In this document: positions 36,692 through 44,835 of the stretch, one piece after another | Layout of the letters: each line of letters starts with the position of its first letter | Numbering within the stretch: position 1 is the stretch's first letter | DNA from: Pelovirga terrestris | Lineage (GTDB): Bacteria > Desulfobacterota > Desulfuromonadia > Desulfuromonadales > Geopsychrobacteraceae | Direction: 5' to 3' | Length of the DNA: 64,000 nucleotides | NCBI RefSeq assembly: GCF_014773365.1 | Contig: NZ_JACWUN010000014.1 | Span: forward strand, 1 to 64,000 | Made by a program: the position numbers and the translations under genes | The notes under the pieces: generated by a model | What the model was told of the DNA's origin: nothing | What the model saw: the letters and a program-made list of their open reading frames with translations, nothing else | Databases searched by the model: none

Positions 36692-37912
36692 ATGGTGCGT
36701 GAATTCAAACAGTCGCTACTGATCGCATTGTGGTTTGTGTTTCTGACCTTTCCATTGATGGTGGTGCGGGTCAACACGATTGAGAATATCGTCGTCTGGC
36801 GCTGGGAAAATATCTTGTGGGTGGCGATCGGCGCTTTTCTTCTGTCCTACTGCTGGCGTTATATGCTGGCGCGGCGCCGGCAACAGAGTAAAAAGGCGGA
36901 AGAGGGCATCGATACCCGTGGCCCGCTCCAGGCCGCTCTCGATAACGTCCAGTTACGTAACCGCGCAATGGCAGTGCTGTTGGTTCTGGCGGTGATTTTC
37001 CCGCTGGTGTTTGATACCTATCAGACAAACATCATGGTGACCGCCCTGATTTTTGTCGTGCTGGGGTTGGGGTTGAATATTGGTGTCGGCCTTGCGGGGC
37101 TGCTTGATCTGGGTTATGTCGCTTTTTTTGGAGTTGGCGCCTACACCTATGCCATCCTGAACGCCAATTTTGATCTGGGGTTCTGGATCGTGCTGCCCAT
37201 TGGCGGGGTTTTGGGTTGTCTGTTCGGCGTGGTGTTGGGTTTTCCTATCCTGCGCTTACGTGGTGACTACCTGGCCATTGTAACCCTGGGCTTTGGCATG
37301 ATCTTCAAGGTTGTCATGGAAAACTGGGAAACTCTGTCCAAAGGGCCGAGCGGTATCGCCAACATTGATCGACCCGGATTGTTCGGTCTGGAAATGACGC
37401 TGGCCCAGTCGACGGTTTATATCTATTACATCATGATTGCTCTGGTCGTGCTGACCATCATCGTCACCAATCGCCTGAAAAACAGCCGGGTTGGACGGGC
37501 CTGGATCGCCCTGCGCGAAGATGAGATTGCCTGTGTCGCCATGGGCATCGACATGGCTCGTACCAAGTTGTCGGCCTATGCCCTTGGCGCGTTCTGGGCC
37601 GGGATGGTGGGTGTGTTGTTCGCGGCGAAAACGACCTTTATCAATCCCGCGGGATTTACTTTCATGCAGTCAGCAATCATCCTGTCGATTGTGGTTCTCG
37701 GGGGGATGGGATCAATCCTCGGGGTGATTCTGGGGGCTTTTATTCTGGTGCTGCTGCCGGAATATCTGCGGGCCTTTTCTGAATACCGGATGTTGGTGTT
37801 CGGAGCGGCCATGACCCTGATGATGATCTTCAGACCTCAAGGACTGATCAGCAATCTGCGGCAAATTTATCAATATAAAGGCTCTAAGGAAAAAGCGGCT
37901 CATGACGGATAA
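36692..37912 (+). CDS. livM: Branched-chain amino-acid ABC transporter permease LivM
   Basis: 406 residues, about ten membrane helices. The LivM-type core is IFVVLGLGLNIGVGLAGLLDLGYVAFFGVGAYTYAIL and the coupling loop is GRAWIALREDEIACVAMGID. It has an N-terminal extension of some 85 residues with two hydrophobic segments and a charged linker (RRRQQSKKAEEG), longer than a minimal LivM. Its end overlaps livG by 11 bases. Confidence 0.92.
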   Translation: MVREFKQSLLIALWFVFLTFPLMVVRVNTIENIVVWRWENILWVAIGAFLLSYCWRYMLARRRQQSKKAEEGIDTRGPLQAALDNVQLRNRAMAVLLVLAVIFPLVFDTYQTNIMVTALIFVVLGLGLNIGVGLAGLLDLGYVAFFGVGAYTYAILNANFDLGFWIVLPIGGVLGCLFGVVLGFPILRLRGDYLAIVTLGFGMIFKVVMENWETLSKGPSGIANIDRPGLFGLEMTLAQSTVYIYYIMIALVVLTIIVTNRLKNSRVGRAWIALREDEIACVAMGIDMARTKLSAYALGAFWAGMVGVLFAAKTTFINPAGFTFMQSAIILSIVVLGGMGSILGVILGAFILVLLPEYLRAFSEYRMLVFGAAMTLMMIFRPQGLISNLRQIYQYKGSKEKAAHDG

Positions 37913-38702
37913 AAAACACAAGTTGCTCGAGGTTAAAGGGCTGACCATGGATTTTGGCGGGCTGCGCGCGGTGGACAGTGTTTCTTTAACTGTTCACGAG
38001 GGGGAAATCGCTGCGCTGATCGGTCCTAACGGCGCCGGAAAAACGACATTTTTTAATTGTGTCACCGGCATCTATACCCCAACCAGCGGTGATATCCTGC
38101 TCCATCCCAAGGGGCTGGCAACTCGGCGGCTTAATGGGCTTAAGCCCAATAAAGTGACCGAGATGGGACTGGCGCGCACCTTTCAGAATATTCGTCTTTT
38201 TTCCGGGATGACGGTTCTGGAAAATGTCATGATCGGACGCCACTGTCGTACCTACTCCGGTATCTTCCGCTCAATTATCCGTAATCGCAGCGTCCGTGAA
38301 GAAGAACAGGAAATTGTCGAGACCAGTTATCGCCTGCTGGAAAAGGTCGGTCTGGAAAAATTCGTCAATGAGTTCGCGCGCAATCTGCCCTACGGTGCCC
38401 AACGTCGCCTGGAAATTGCCCGCGCCCTGGCAACTGATCCCTTATTATTGCTGCTCGACGAACCTGCCGCAGGGATGAACCCTTATGAAACCTCTGAGCT
38501 TGATCAACTGATTTGCCGGATCAGCGAAGAGGAACAGATTGCTATTTTATTGATTGAACACGATATGAAGCTGGTCATGAAAATTTCTAATCCGATCTTT
38601 GTCATGGAGTATGGCAAGAAAATTGCGCAGGGCTCACCCCTGGAAATCAGAGATAACCCGAAGGTGATCGAGGCTTATCTGGGAGAAGAAGTCGATGCTT
38701 AA
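37902..38702 (+). CDS. livG: Branched-chain amino-acid ABC transporter ATPase LivG
   Basis: 266 residues. Walker A is GPNGAGKTTFFNCVTG, signature-region NLPYGAQRRLEIARAL, Walker B LLLLDEPAAGMNP, and the H-loop is LIEHDMKLVM. The NLPYGAQRR form of the signature and the GMNP after Walker B are typical of LivG. It energises the LivHM permease at the cytoplasmic face together with LivF, and overlaps livF by 8 bases. Confidence 0.93.
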   Translation: MTDKKHKLLEVKGLTMDFGGLRAVDSVSLTVHEGEIAALIGPNGAGKTTFFNCVTGIYTPTSGDILLHPKGLATRRLNGLKPNKVTEMGLARTFQNIRLFSGMTVLENVMIGRHCRTYSGIFRSIIRNRSVREEEQEIVETSYRLLEKVGLEKFVNEFARNLPYGAQRRLEIARALATDPLLLLLDEPAAGMNPYETSELDQLICRISEEEQIAILLIEHDMKLVMKISNPIFVMEYGKKIAQGSPLEIRDNPKVIEAYLGEEVDA

Positions 38703-39402
38703 GGTGCAGAATATTCAGACCTACTACGGGAATATTCAAGCGTTAAAAGATGTGACCATTGAGGTGGCCGAAGGGGAAATTGTTGCCCTGATTGGTGCCA
38801 ATGGCGCAGGAAAAACAACGACCCTGATGTCGATCTGCGGGATTACTCCCCCCCGTTCCGGAGAAATTTTTCTCGATGGTGATCCGATTCATGATTTCAG
38901 CCCGGAAAATATTGTCAAAAAGGGTATTGTCCAGGTGCCGGAAGGCCGGCGGATATTTCCTGATATGACGGTGCTGGAAAATCTGGAAATGGGTGCTTTT
39001 TTGCGCACCAACAAACGCCAGATTCAACAGGATCTGAATTATGTCATGACCTTGTTTCCTATCCTGGAGAAGCGCCAATCCCAGTTAGGTGGCACCCTCT
39101 CCGGTGGTGAGCAGCAGATGCTGGCCATTTCCCGCGCCTTGATGGCGCGTCCGCGGGTCCTGTTGCTGGATGAGCCGTCTCTGGGCCTGGCACCGTTGAT
39201 CATCAAGCAGATTTTTGAGATAATTCGCCAGATTAACAAAGAAAGCAGCACCACGATTTTTCTGGTTGAGCAGAATGCCAATCAGGCTCTAAAGCTGGCC
39301 GATCGCGGCTATGTTATGGAAAATGGCAGAATTACCCTGGTGGATTCAGCAGCAAACCTGTTGTCTAATGTGGATGTACGTAAGGCCTACCTTGGAATCT
39401 AA
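38695..39402 (+). CDS. livF: Branched-chain amino-acid ABC transporter ATPase LivF
   Basis: 235 residues. Walker A is GANGAGKTTTLMSICG, signature LSGGEQQMLAISRALM, Walker B LLLDEPSLGLAP, H-loop-type VEQNANQALK. These features are diagnostic of LivF. It is the last liv gene. The next gene (GGDEF-like) starts 41 bases later with no terminator that I could see, so readthrough is possible. Confidence 0.93.
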   Translation: MLKVQNIQTYYGNIQALKDVTIEVAEGEIVALIGANGAGKTTTLMSICGITPPRSGEIFLDGDPIHDFSPENIVKKGIVQVPEGRRIFPDMTVLENLEMGAFLRTNKRQIQQDLNYVMTLFPILEKRQSQLGGTLSGGEQQMLAISRALMARPRVLLLDEPSLGLAPLIIKQIFEIIRQINKESSTTIFLVEQNANQALKLADRGYVMENGRITLVDSAANLLSNVDVRKAYLGI

Positions 39403-39443
39403 CCCGACCCTTGGCGATTTATTGGTCTGGTTGTGGACACAAT

Positions 39444-40769
39444 ATGCTTAAGCTGTTTTCAACGGTGACCAAAAAGGTCGTCATCGGCTATCTGGTGATT
39501 GTTCTTTTCACTGTATGTGCTGTCGGTTATGCACTTTTTCAGCTGCACCAGCAAACCCGCCATACCGAACATCTGGTCCAGATCGAATTTTCAACTTTTG
39601 AATTACTGCGAGATCTGCAACAGAATCTGTTAGCCCTTGAGAATATCGAAAAACAGTTGCTGATCTTGCGTGATATCGAGCTGGTCGGGTTGCGACAGAA
39701 TCGCAATGAAGAACTGTTCAATCACGTCCTGACCCTGGAAGGATTGCCCGTCAATGAACAGAGCCAGACCCTGCTGAAGGTTCTCGAGGCGTATCTTCAG
39801 GCCGACAAACACCTGGCTGAAGCGCTGCAGGTCGAAGACTGGCAACTGGCAACGACTCTTTCTGACCGGACGATGGTGCCGCTACGATCCCAGATCGTTG
39901 AATTGCTGGTAGCTTACCGGGAACGCCAGCAGCGGCAGATTAATGCCGACTTGACTCAGCTGTCACAGAAAACCAGCGCCGCTTTTCGTGCTACCGCGAT
40001 GCTGACCCTGTTCGGGATTTGCCTTTCGGCGCCGGTGACGATCACGGTTATCCTCAGCATCCATCGCTCGGTGAGGGCGCTTAAAAGCGCAACCCAATCG
40101 ATATCAGCCGGTCGTTTTGATCATCACCTGGAACTTGCCGGCGGTGATGAGTTCTCAGAATTGGCCCATGATTTTTATCAGATGGGAGAAAAACTGCGTG
40201 AACTTGAGCAGTTGCACCTTGATGCCAATCCCTTGACCCTGTTGCCGGGCAATCGGGCCATTGATCGCGCTATTGATACCCGGATCAATCAGAAGATCGA
40301 TTTTTCTCATCTGTATATCGATCTCGATAACTTTAAAAGTTATGGAGACCGCTACGGTTATAAAGCCGGGAGCGATGTCATCAGCCAGGTTGGTGATCTG
40401 GTTCAAGCGGTTGTTAACGAATTCGGCAACCCTGATGATCTGGTTGGCCATATCGGGGGAGATGATTATGTGGTTTTGACCTCGCTTGATAAAGGAGAAC
40501 TGTTGGCACAGACCATCATTTCCCGTTTTGACCAGATGGTGCCCACCCTTTACTCGCCGGAGGATCGTCAGGCGCAATCTTTTGTCGGTAAAGATCGTTA
40601 TGGTGTGGAGCGTAAATTCCCTCTGATGTCGATTTCCATTGCCGTAATTCATTCAACCCGCTACAAATACCCATCGCGTCTGGCAATCAGTCAGGATTGT
40701 GCTCGCCTCAAAGAGTACCTGAAGTTGCAGGATGGCAGCACCTATATGGTGGAGGAACAGAGGAAATGA
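39444..40769 (+). CDS. Membrane sensor with HAMP and degenerate GGDEF domain
   Basis: 441 residues. One membrane helix at about 9-31, a periplasmic helical sensor region, a second helix near 187-206 (AMLTLFGICLSAPVTITVILS), then HAMP (SVRALKSATQSISAGRFDHHLEL) and a GGDEF-like domain. The substrate helix is recognisable (LYIDLDNFKSYGDRYGYKAGSDVI), but the signature reads GGDDY rather than GGDEF or GGEEF. It may therefore bind GTP or c-di-GMP without making it, or have low activity. The stop overlaps the following lipoprotein start (ATGA). Confidence 0.8.
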   Translation: MLKLFSTVTKKVVIGYLVIVLFTVCAVGYALFQLHQQTRHTEHLVQIEFSTFELLRDLQQNLLALENIEKQLLILRDIELVGLRQNRNEELFNHVLTLEGLPVNEQSQTLLKVLEAYLQADKHLAEALQVEDWQLATTLSDRTMVPLRSQIVELLVAYRERQQRQINADLTQLSQKTSAAFRATAMLTLFGICLSAPVTITVILSIHRSVRALKSATQSISAGRFDHHLELAGGDEFSELAHDFYQMGEKLRELEQLHLDANPLTLLPGNRAIDRAIDTRINQKIDFSHLYIDLDNFKSYGDRYGYKAGSDVISQVGDLVQAVVNEFGNPDDLVGHIGGDDYVVLTSLDKGELLAQTIISRFDQMVPTLYSPEDRQAQSFVGKDRYGVERKFPLMSISIAVIHSTRYKYPSRLAISQDCARLKEYLKLQDGSTYMVEEQRK

Positions 40770-41161
40770 GCAAGTGGCCTTTAGTGTTGTTATGCTCGTT
40801 GCTGGTGACAGGATGTGCTTTGTTTTTTCCAGAAGAAAAAGAGCTAACTTCAGTGCCGCTGGAATCAGTCCAGACACAACAACAGGAAGTTGCACGTTAC
40901 CTTGACGATTTTCTTGCTGGTGGGGATCTGCATACCCTCGACCAGTATCTTGCCGATGCTCCCGCGAGCAAACAGCTTGCAGCGATCAGTCGCCTTGTCC
41001 AGGAATTACAGCTGTGTCGCGCTGAACATCGTGAGCAGAAAGCAAAACTTGAGTCCAGCCGTCAGTCCATTGTGGAGCTGGAGAGTCGGAACCTGCAGCT
41101 TCTTGAGACCATTGACCAGCTTAAAAGCCTGCTGATCCAGCTGGAACAACGCGTCCACTAA
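40766..41161 (+). CDS. Small coiled-coil lipoprotein
   Basis: 131 residues. The signal peptide ends in the lipobox LVTGC (Cys about 17), followed by A-L-F, so outer-membrane sorting is plausible. The second half is a coiled coil with heptad leucines (AKLESSRQSIVELESRNLQLLE and on to the C-terminus). It begins on the stop codon of the GGDEF-like sensor, so the two are translationally coupled. It could contact the sensor's periplasmic region; that is an inference from coupling only. Confidence 0.7.
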   Translation: MSKWPLVLLCSLLVTGCALFFPEEKELTSVPLESVQTQQQEVARYLDDFLAGGDLHTLDQYLADAPASKQLAAISRLVQELQLCRAEHREQKAKLESSRQSIVELESRNLQLLETIDQLKSLLIQLEQRVH

Positions 41162-41242
41162 TTCACCTATAGATCTACGCCCCTTCTCCTCCGGCGTTTT
41201 CATTAACCTCCACCTGGCTTTGCCTGACGGTTCTCTACTGCT

Positions 41243-42127
41243 ATGGCTGCTCCTCCAATCCCTTCAGATTCCGGTCGCGGTATTTTGCTTCTTTATGTCG
41301 GGCTGACCCTGCTGAGCCTTAACGGTTTGTTTGCCAAATTGATTCCCCTTGATGCTTTTTCCATAACGCAATTACGCAGTCTGGTTGCGATCGGGGGTTT
41401 CTACCTGTTCTGCCGGTTTTTTGGAATGCCGCTAGGGGTACAAAGCGTTAAGCAGTTGCTGGGGATTTATGGGCTTGGTGTGGTCATGGGAGTGCACTGG
41501 GGCACCTTTTTCCATGCGATGCAGATATCAACCGTGGCCGTTGGTATTCTTGCCCTGTTCAGTTATCCGATGATCACCATTCTGCTCGAACCTATTTTTA
41601 CCCGATCCCGTCTGTCGACCCGGGATGTCTTTTCCGGTCTCCTCGTGTTGGTCGGACTCTTGATTATGGTTTGGGAGGACCTGGGTGGTGGATTGTCCGG
41701 CAATATCCTTCAGGGGGCCTTCTGGGGGGTGTTCTCTGCCCTGTTATTTTCCCTGAGAAATTTATGTCAAAAATATTATTTCGCAGCGACTCCCAGCAGC
41801 GCCCTGATGTTTCATCAATTAGTGGCGATTGCCCTGTTGTTTATTCCTGTCGTCGATCTGTCGACTACCCGTCTGCTTGGTCCCTATGACTGGCTGCTGC
41901 TGGTGCTGTTGGGGTTTTTGGGAACCGCGGCAGCCCATACCCTGTACACCGTCAGTCTGAAACTGCTGGCAGCTAAAACGGTTTCGTTGATTGGCTGTAT
42001 GCAGCCTGTTGTTTCCATTCTGCTGGCCTGGATCATTCTGCGCGAAGTGCCATCTGTGGCGGTTCTGATCGGGGGGTCAATCGTCCTGATTGTTGCCATT
42101 GCCGAGTCCCTGGTCAGATCCCGCTAG
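41243..42127 (+). CDS. DMT-superfamily (EamA) permease
   Basis: 294 residues with ten predicted membrane helices in two EamA repeats. The first starts YVGLTLLSLNGLFAKLIPLDAFSITQLRSLVA, and the second begins near NILQGAFWGVFSALLFSLRNL. Each ends in the family's helix pair (e.g. PVVSILLAWIILREVPSVAVLIGGSIVLI). These carriers export amino acids or other metabolites, sometimes nucleotide sugars; the substrate cannot be told. Transcribed alone. Confidence 0.85.
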   Translation: MAAPPIPSDSGRGILLLYVGLTLLSLNGLFAKLIPLDAFSITQLRSLVAIGGFYLFCRFFGMPLGVQSVKQLLGIYGLGVVMGVHWGTFFHAMQISTVAVGILALFSYPMITILLEPIFTRSRLSTRDVFSGLLVLVGLLIMVWEDLGGGLSGNILQGAFWGVFSALLFSLRNLCQKYYFAATPSSALMFHQLVAIALLFIPVVDLSTTRLLGPYDWLLLVLLGFLGTAAAHTLYTVSLKLLAAKTVSLIGCMQPVVSILLAWIILREVPSVAVLIGGSIVLIVAIAESLVRSR

Positions 42128-42195
42128 CGTTCATCTCTCAATGTTTGTGTCAGGTTGAAGTGAAAGCATAGGGTGTTCTCTTGCCTCTGCAGCCG

Positions 42196-42224
42196 CTTGA
42201 ATTCTGTCGAAAATGCGCTATCAT
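42196..42224 (+). promoter_or_regulatory. Candidate promoter of the Hsp20 gene
   Basis: CTTGAAT (42196-42202) matches the heat-shock sigma-32 -35 box. TATCAT (42219-42224) is spaced 16 bases from TTGAAT and could serve sigma-70; the sigma-32 -10 (CCCCAT-like) is poor. About 130 bases before the gene. The rest of the 227-bp gap shows nothing else. Confidence 0.35.
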
Positions 42225-42354
42225 CTTGATAGATTAATGGTTGAAGCGTAAATCATTTTAAGCTGGTTTCTGCTCTAATTCCTTTAGCTTAGGCAGGCTG
42301 TAGCGGGTAGCTTGCCGGATAACAACTTTCCCGCGTTGAGCTAAGGAGGAAGCA

Positions 42355-42786
42355 ATGAAATTGACAAAGTGGGATCCGTTCAGGGAAATGGAAGGCATGG
42401 TTGGACGTCAGGATTGGCCGTTCCGGGGCGGGGCTTTGACTCCTGGTGAAGGAGCCGATTGGGCACCGCGGGTCGATATCAGTGAGACGGACCAGGGATT
42501 CACCATCAAGGCGGATGTGCCCGGGGTCAAGCGTGAAGATGTGAAAATTACTATTGAAGATCGGGTGCTGAGCATCCGCGGAGAAAGTCGTCAGGAAAAA
42601 GAAGACAAAAGTGAAAAAATGCATCGGGTCGAGCGTTTTTACGGCAGTTTTAGTCGCAGCTTTACCCTGCCGGAGAATGTTGATATCGAAAAAATTGATG
42701 CCAGTTTCAAAGATGGATTGTTACATCTGGTGATTCCTAAAGTCGAGGCGGCCAAACCCAAGAGTGTTGAGGTGAAAATCAATTGA
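42355..42786 (+). CDS. Small heat-shock protein, Hsp20/alpha-crystallin family
   Basis: 143 residues. The alpha-crystallin domain runs from WAPRVDISETDQGFTIKADVPGVKREDVKI to the LPENVDIEKIDASFKDGLLHLVIPK region, which contains the family's hallmark GLLHLVIPK. The C-terminal tail is short and has an I-x-V-like end (VEVKIN). Family members hold unfolding proteins in an ATP-independent way. AAGGAGG gives a strong start and a terminator follows, so it is a single-gene unit. Confidence 0.95.
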   Translation: MKLTKWDPFREMEGMVGRQDWPFRGGALTPGEGADWAPRVDISETDQGFTIKADVPGVKREDVKITIEDRVLSIRGESRQEKEDKSEKMHRVERFYGSFSRSFTLPENVDIEKIDASFKDGLLHLVIPKVEAAKPKSVEVKIN

Positions 42787-42837
42787 CCGGTAGTGATGAC
42801 GCCTATCGATGTGGTGCGAAAAAAAGAAATCAACGAT

Positions 42838-42868
42838 AAGGCAGGCAGTTGACCTGCCTTTTTTTTGT
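42838..42868 (+). terminator. Rho-independent terminator after hsp20
   Basis: AAGGCAGG (42838-42845), seven-base loop, CCTGCCTT (42853-42860), then a run of Ts. Textbook form. Confidence 0.88.
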
Positions 42869-43061
42869 TGATGGTTAGCATTGACCATGGTTTATTAGTC
42901 GGACTGCACGTCTTGTTTATGCTGTCCGGATGATACTGTTGATTCCGCCAGTGCTGGATATCGGAGAGACCCGGTATATCGAAAACGGATTAAGGTATTA
43001 ACAGCACCATTGGCGCATATGAGCTGAGATTGGCAGTTTTCCCCGCAAATTTCCACATGTT

Positions 43062-43207
43062 GTATCTGTTCAGCAGCGGGTCGGAAATCCTATGTCAAGG
43101 GACGCTTTGCGTCATCCATGACCACTCTTTGTCACCGTCCATGGCGACAAAGAGCCTTGCCATAGGAGCCAAAGGCCCTGCGCGAAGGACTGCAGCTGAA
43201 TCATTAC
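43062..43207 (+). repeat. Structured intergenic repeat, copy 2 (146 bp, best preserved)
   Basis: Outer ends GTATCTGTTCAGCAG / GCTGAATCATTAC. Core 43088-43167: stem TCCTATGTCAAGG with CCTTGCCATAGGA (12 of 13 pairs), hairpin GACGC-ttt-GCGTC overlapping hairpin GTCAT-cc-ATGAC, then a perfect 9-bp stem CTCTTTGTC / GACAAAGAG that directly abuts the right outer arm. Together these could fold as a three- or four-way junction. It lies in the 498-bp gap between hsp20 and the aldehyde dehydrogenase; apart from the terminator the rest of the gap is featureless. Confidence 0.8.
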
Positions 43208-43284
43208 CACATTGTTTCGTAGAACTGGTAACAGGTCCATAGGATGTCGTTGTGAATCACCGTTTCATTTTTCCGGAGGATTAA

Positions 43285-44703
43285 ATGAAAACCTTCAGCA
43301 AATTGTATATTGATGGTGTCTGGAGTACGCCGCTGGGCACTGATCTGATTGAGGTGGTTAATCCGGCAACGGAAGCGGTTATTGCAACGGTTCCGGCCGG
43401 GAGTGCCGACGATGCGGCGGCAGCCGTAACCGCAGCGCGTAATGCTCTGCCCGGGTGGGCAGCTACCAAACCTGCGATCAGGGCTGGGTATTTGTCCCAG
43501 ATTTATGAAGCGTTGGTGACGCGTGGGCCGGAGCTGGCTGAAGTTATTACCAGCGAGATGGGAATGCCGATCAAGCTCAGTCAACGTATTCAGGCAGGGT
43601 TGCCGATGGTGGTGCTGGAAAGCTACATCAAGCTGCTGGGGGAGTTTGCGTTTTCCGAACGCATTGGCAACTCATTGGTGCTCAAGGAACCTGTTGGTGT
43701 TGTTGCCGCCATCACCCCCTGGAATTATCCCCTCCATCAGCTGATGATTAAGGTGGCCGCCGCCCTGGCTGCCGGTTGTACCATCGTTGCCAAGCCGAGC
43801 GAACTGACCCCCCTCAATGCTTTCGTTCTGGCAGAGATTGTTGATTCCAGTGGGTTGCCACCAGGGGTTTTTAATCTGGTGTCAGGTGAGGGAAGGGTGG
43901 CGGGAGAATCTTTGGCGTCTCATCCGGCTGTCGATATGGTTTCATTTACCGGGTCCACTGCCGTTGGCAAGCACATCATGGCTCTTGGTGCCCAAACAGT
44001 GGCGCGCGTAGCGCTGGAATTGGGGGGGAAGTCTGCTGCCATTCTGCTGGATGATGCCGATCTTGAAACCGCGGTTAAGGCCACGCTAAGCAGTTGCTTT
44101 CTTAATTCCGGCCAGACCTGCAACGCTAACACCCGCATGTTGATCCCCGAGGATAAATATGAGGTTGTGGTTGAGCTGGTTCGCCGGCATGCTGCACTTT
44201 ATGTTCCGGAAAACCCCCTCAACACAAAGGCTCGTATCGGCCCACTGATTTCTGCCGGTCAGCGTGATCGGGTCCTTGATTATATCCGCAGTGGCCTCGA
44301 AGAGGGTGCAGACCTCCTGCTTGGAGGCATCGAGCCACCGGCTGGGTTGCCTCTGGGTTATTACGTGCGGCCGACGGTGTTTGGCCGGGTAACCAAAGAG
44401 ATGAAGATCGCCCGCGAGGAGATCTTTGGCCCGGTGCTGTCAATTATGACCTATCGCGACGATGATGAGGCCATTGCCATCGCCAATGCCACGGTCTATG
44501 GCCTTGCCGGAGGGGTCTGGTCGGCAAATAGCGAGCGTGCCGAGCGGGTGGCGAGAAAACTGCAGACCGGTCAGGTCGATATTAACGGTGGTCGATTTAA
44601 TCCTCTGGCACCGTTTGGTGGCTACAAGCAGTCCGGTAACGGACGGGAGTTGGGGCGTTACGGTTTGGAAGAGTTTTTGCAGACCAAATCGCTGCAGTTT
44701 TGA
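43285..44703 (+). CDS. NAD(P)-dependent aldehyde dehydrogenase
   Basis: 472 residues of the ALDH superfamily. The catalytic cysteine lies in NSGQTCNANTRM and the general-base glutamate in LELGGKS. The cofactor site shows TPWNYPLHQL and SFTGSTAVGKHIM, and the C-terminal signature PFGGYKQSGNGRELG is intact. It oxidises an aldehyde to its acid; the substrate is not deducible. A GGAGG ribosome site precedes the ATG. The gene is bracketed by two copies of the structured repeat in opposite orientation (43062-43207 and 44722-44800), which is unusual and might mark it as a mobile cassette. Confidence 0.9.
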   Translation: MKTFSKLYIDGVWSTPLGTDLIEVVNPATEAVIATVPAGSADDAAAAVTAARNALPGWAATKPAIRAGYLSQIYEALVTRGPELAEVITSEMGMPIKLSQRIQAGLPMVVLESYIKLLGEFAFSERIGNSLVLKEPVGVVAAITPWNYPLHQLMIKVAAALAAGCTIVAKPSELTPLNAFVLAEIVDSSGLPPGVFNLVSGEGRVAGESLASHPAVDMVSFTGSTAVGKHIMALGAQTVARVALELGGKSAAILLDDADLETAVKATLSSCFLNSGQTCNANTRMLIPEDKYEVVVELVRRHAALYVPENPLNTKARIGPLISAGQRDRVLDYIRSGLEEGADLLLGGIEPPAGLPLGYYVRPTVFGRVTKEMKIAREEIFGPVLSIMTYRDDDEAIAIANATVYGLAGGVWSANSERAERVARKLQTGQVDINGGRFNPLAPFGGYKQSGNGRELGRYGLEEFLQTKSLQF

Positions 44704-44721
44704 TTGCCGCAGGGTAGAGGG

Positions 44722-44800
44722 TCCTATGTCAAGGGCGACTGTCGCTATGGCTGGCGACAGTCGCGTGGTCAGGGATGACGAAAAGTTCCCCCTGGCATGG
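44722..44800 (-). repeat. Structured intergenic repeat, copy 3 (core only, inverted)
   Basis: Read on the minus strand it follows the same plan as copies 1 and 2: an imperfect outer stem (ends TCCTATGTCAAGG and CCTGGCATGG on the plus strand), a GTCATCCCTGAC hairpin, then a stem GCGACTGTCGC / GCGACAGTCGC. That stem has a different sequence from copy 2 yet pairs perfectly. It sits between the converging aldehyde dehydrogenase and OmpA-like genes, where it might also end transcription. Confidence 0.7.
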
Positions 44801-44835
44801 CCCCCGAGTCGATGTTGGACAGTTGCACCGCCGAT

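Noticed and set aside
42196-42224. Firm sigma-32 promoter assignment for hsp20
   Set aside because: The -35 fits, but the -10 is not CCCCAT-like, so it is kept only as a low-confidence promoter candidate.
44722-44800. Copy 3 as a simple rho-independent terminator only
   Set aside because: It has no U-tract, and it shares its whole plan with copies 1 and 2, which are not at gene ends in the same way; termination may still be a side effect.
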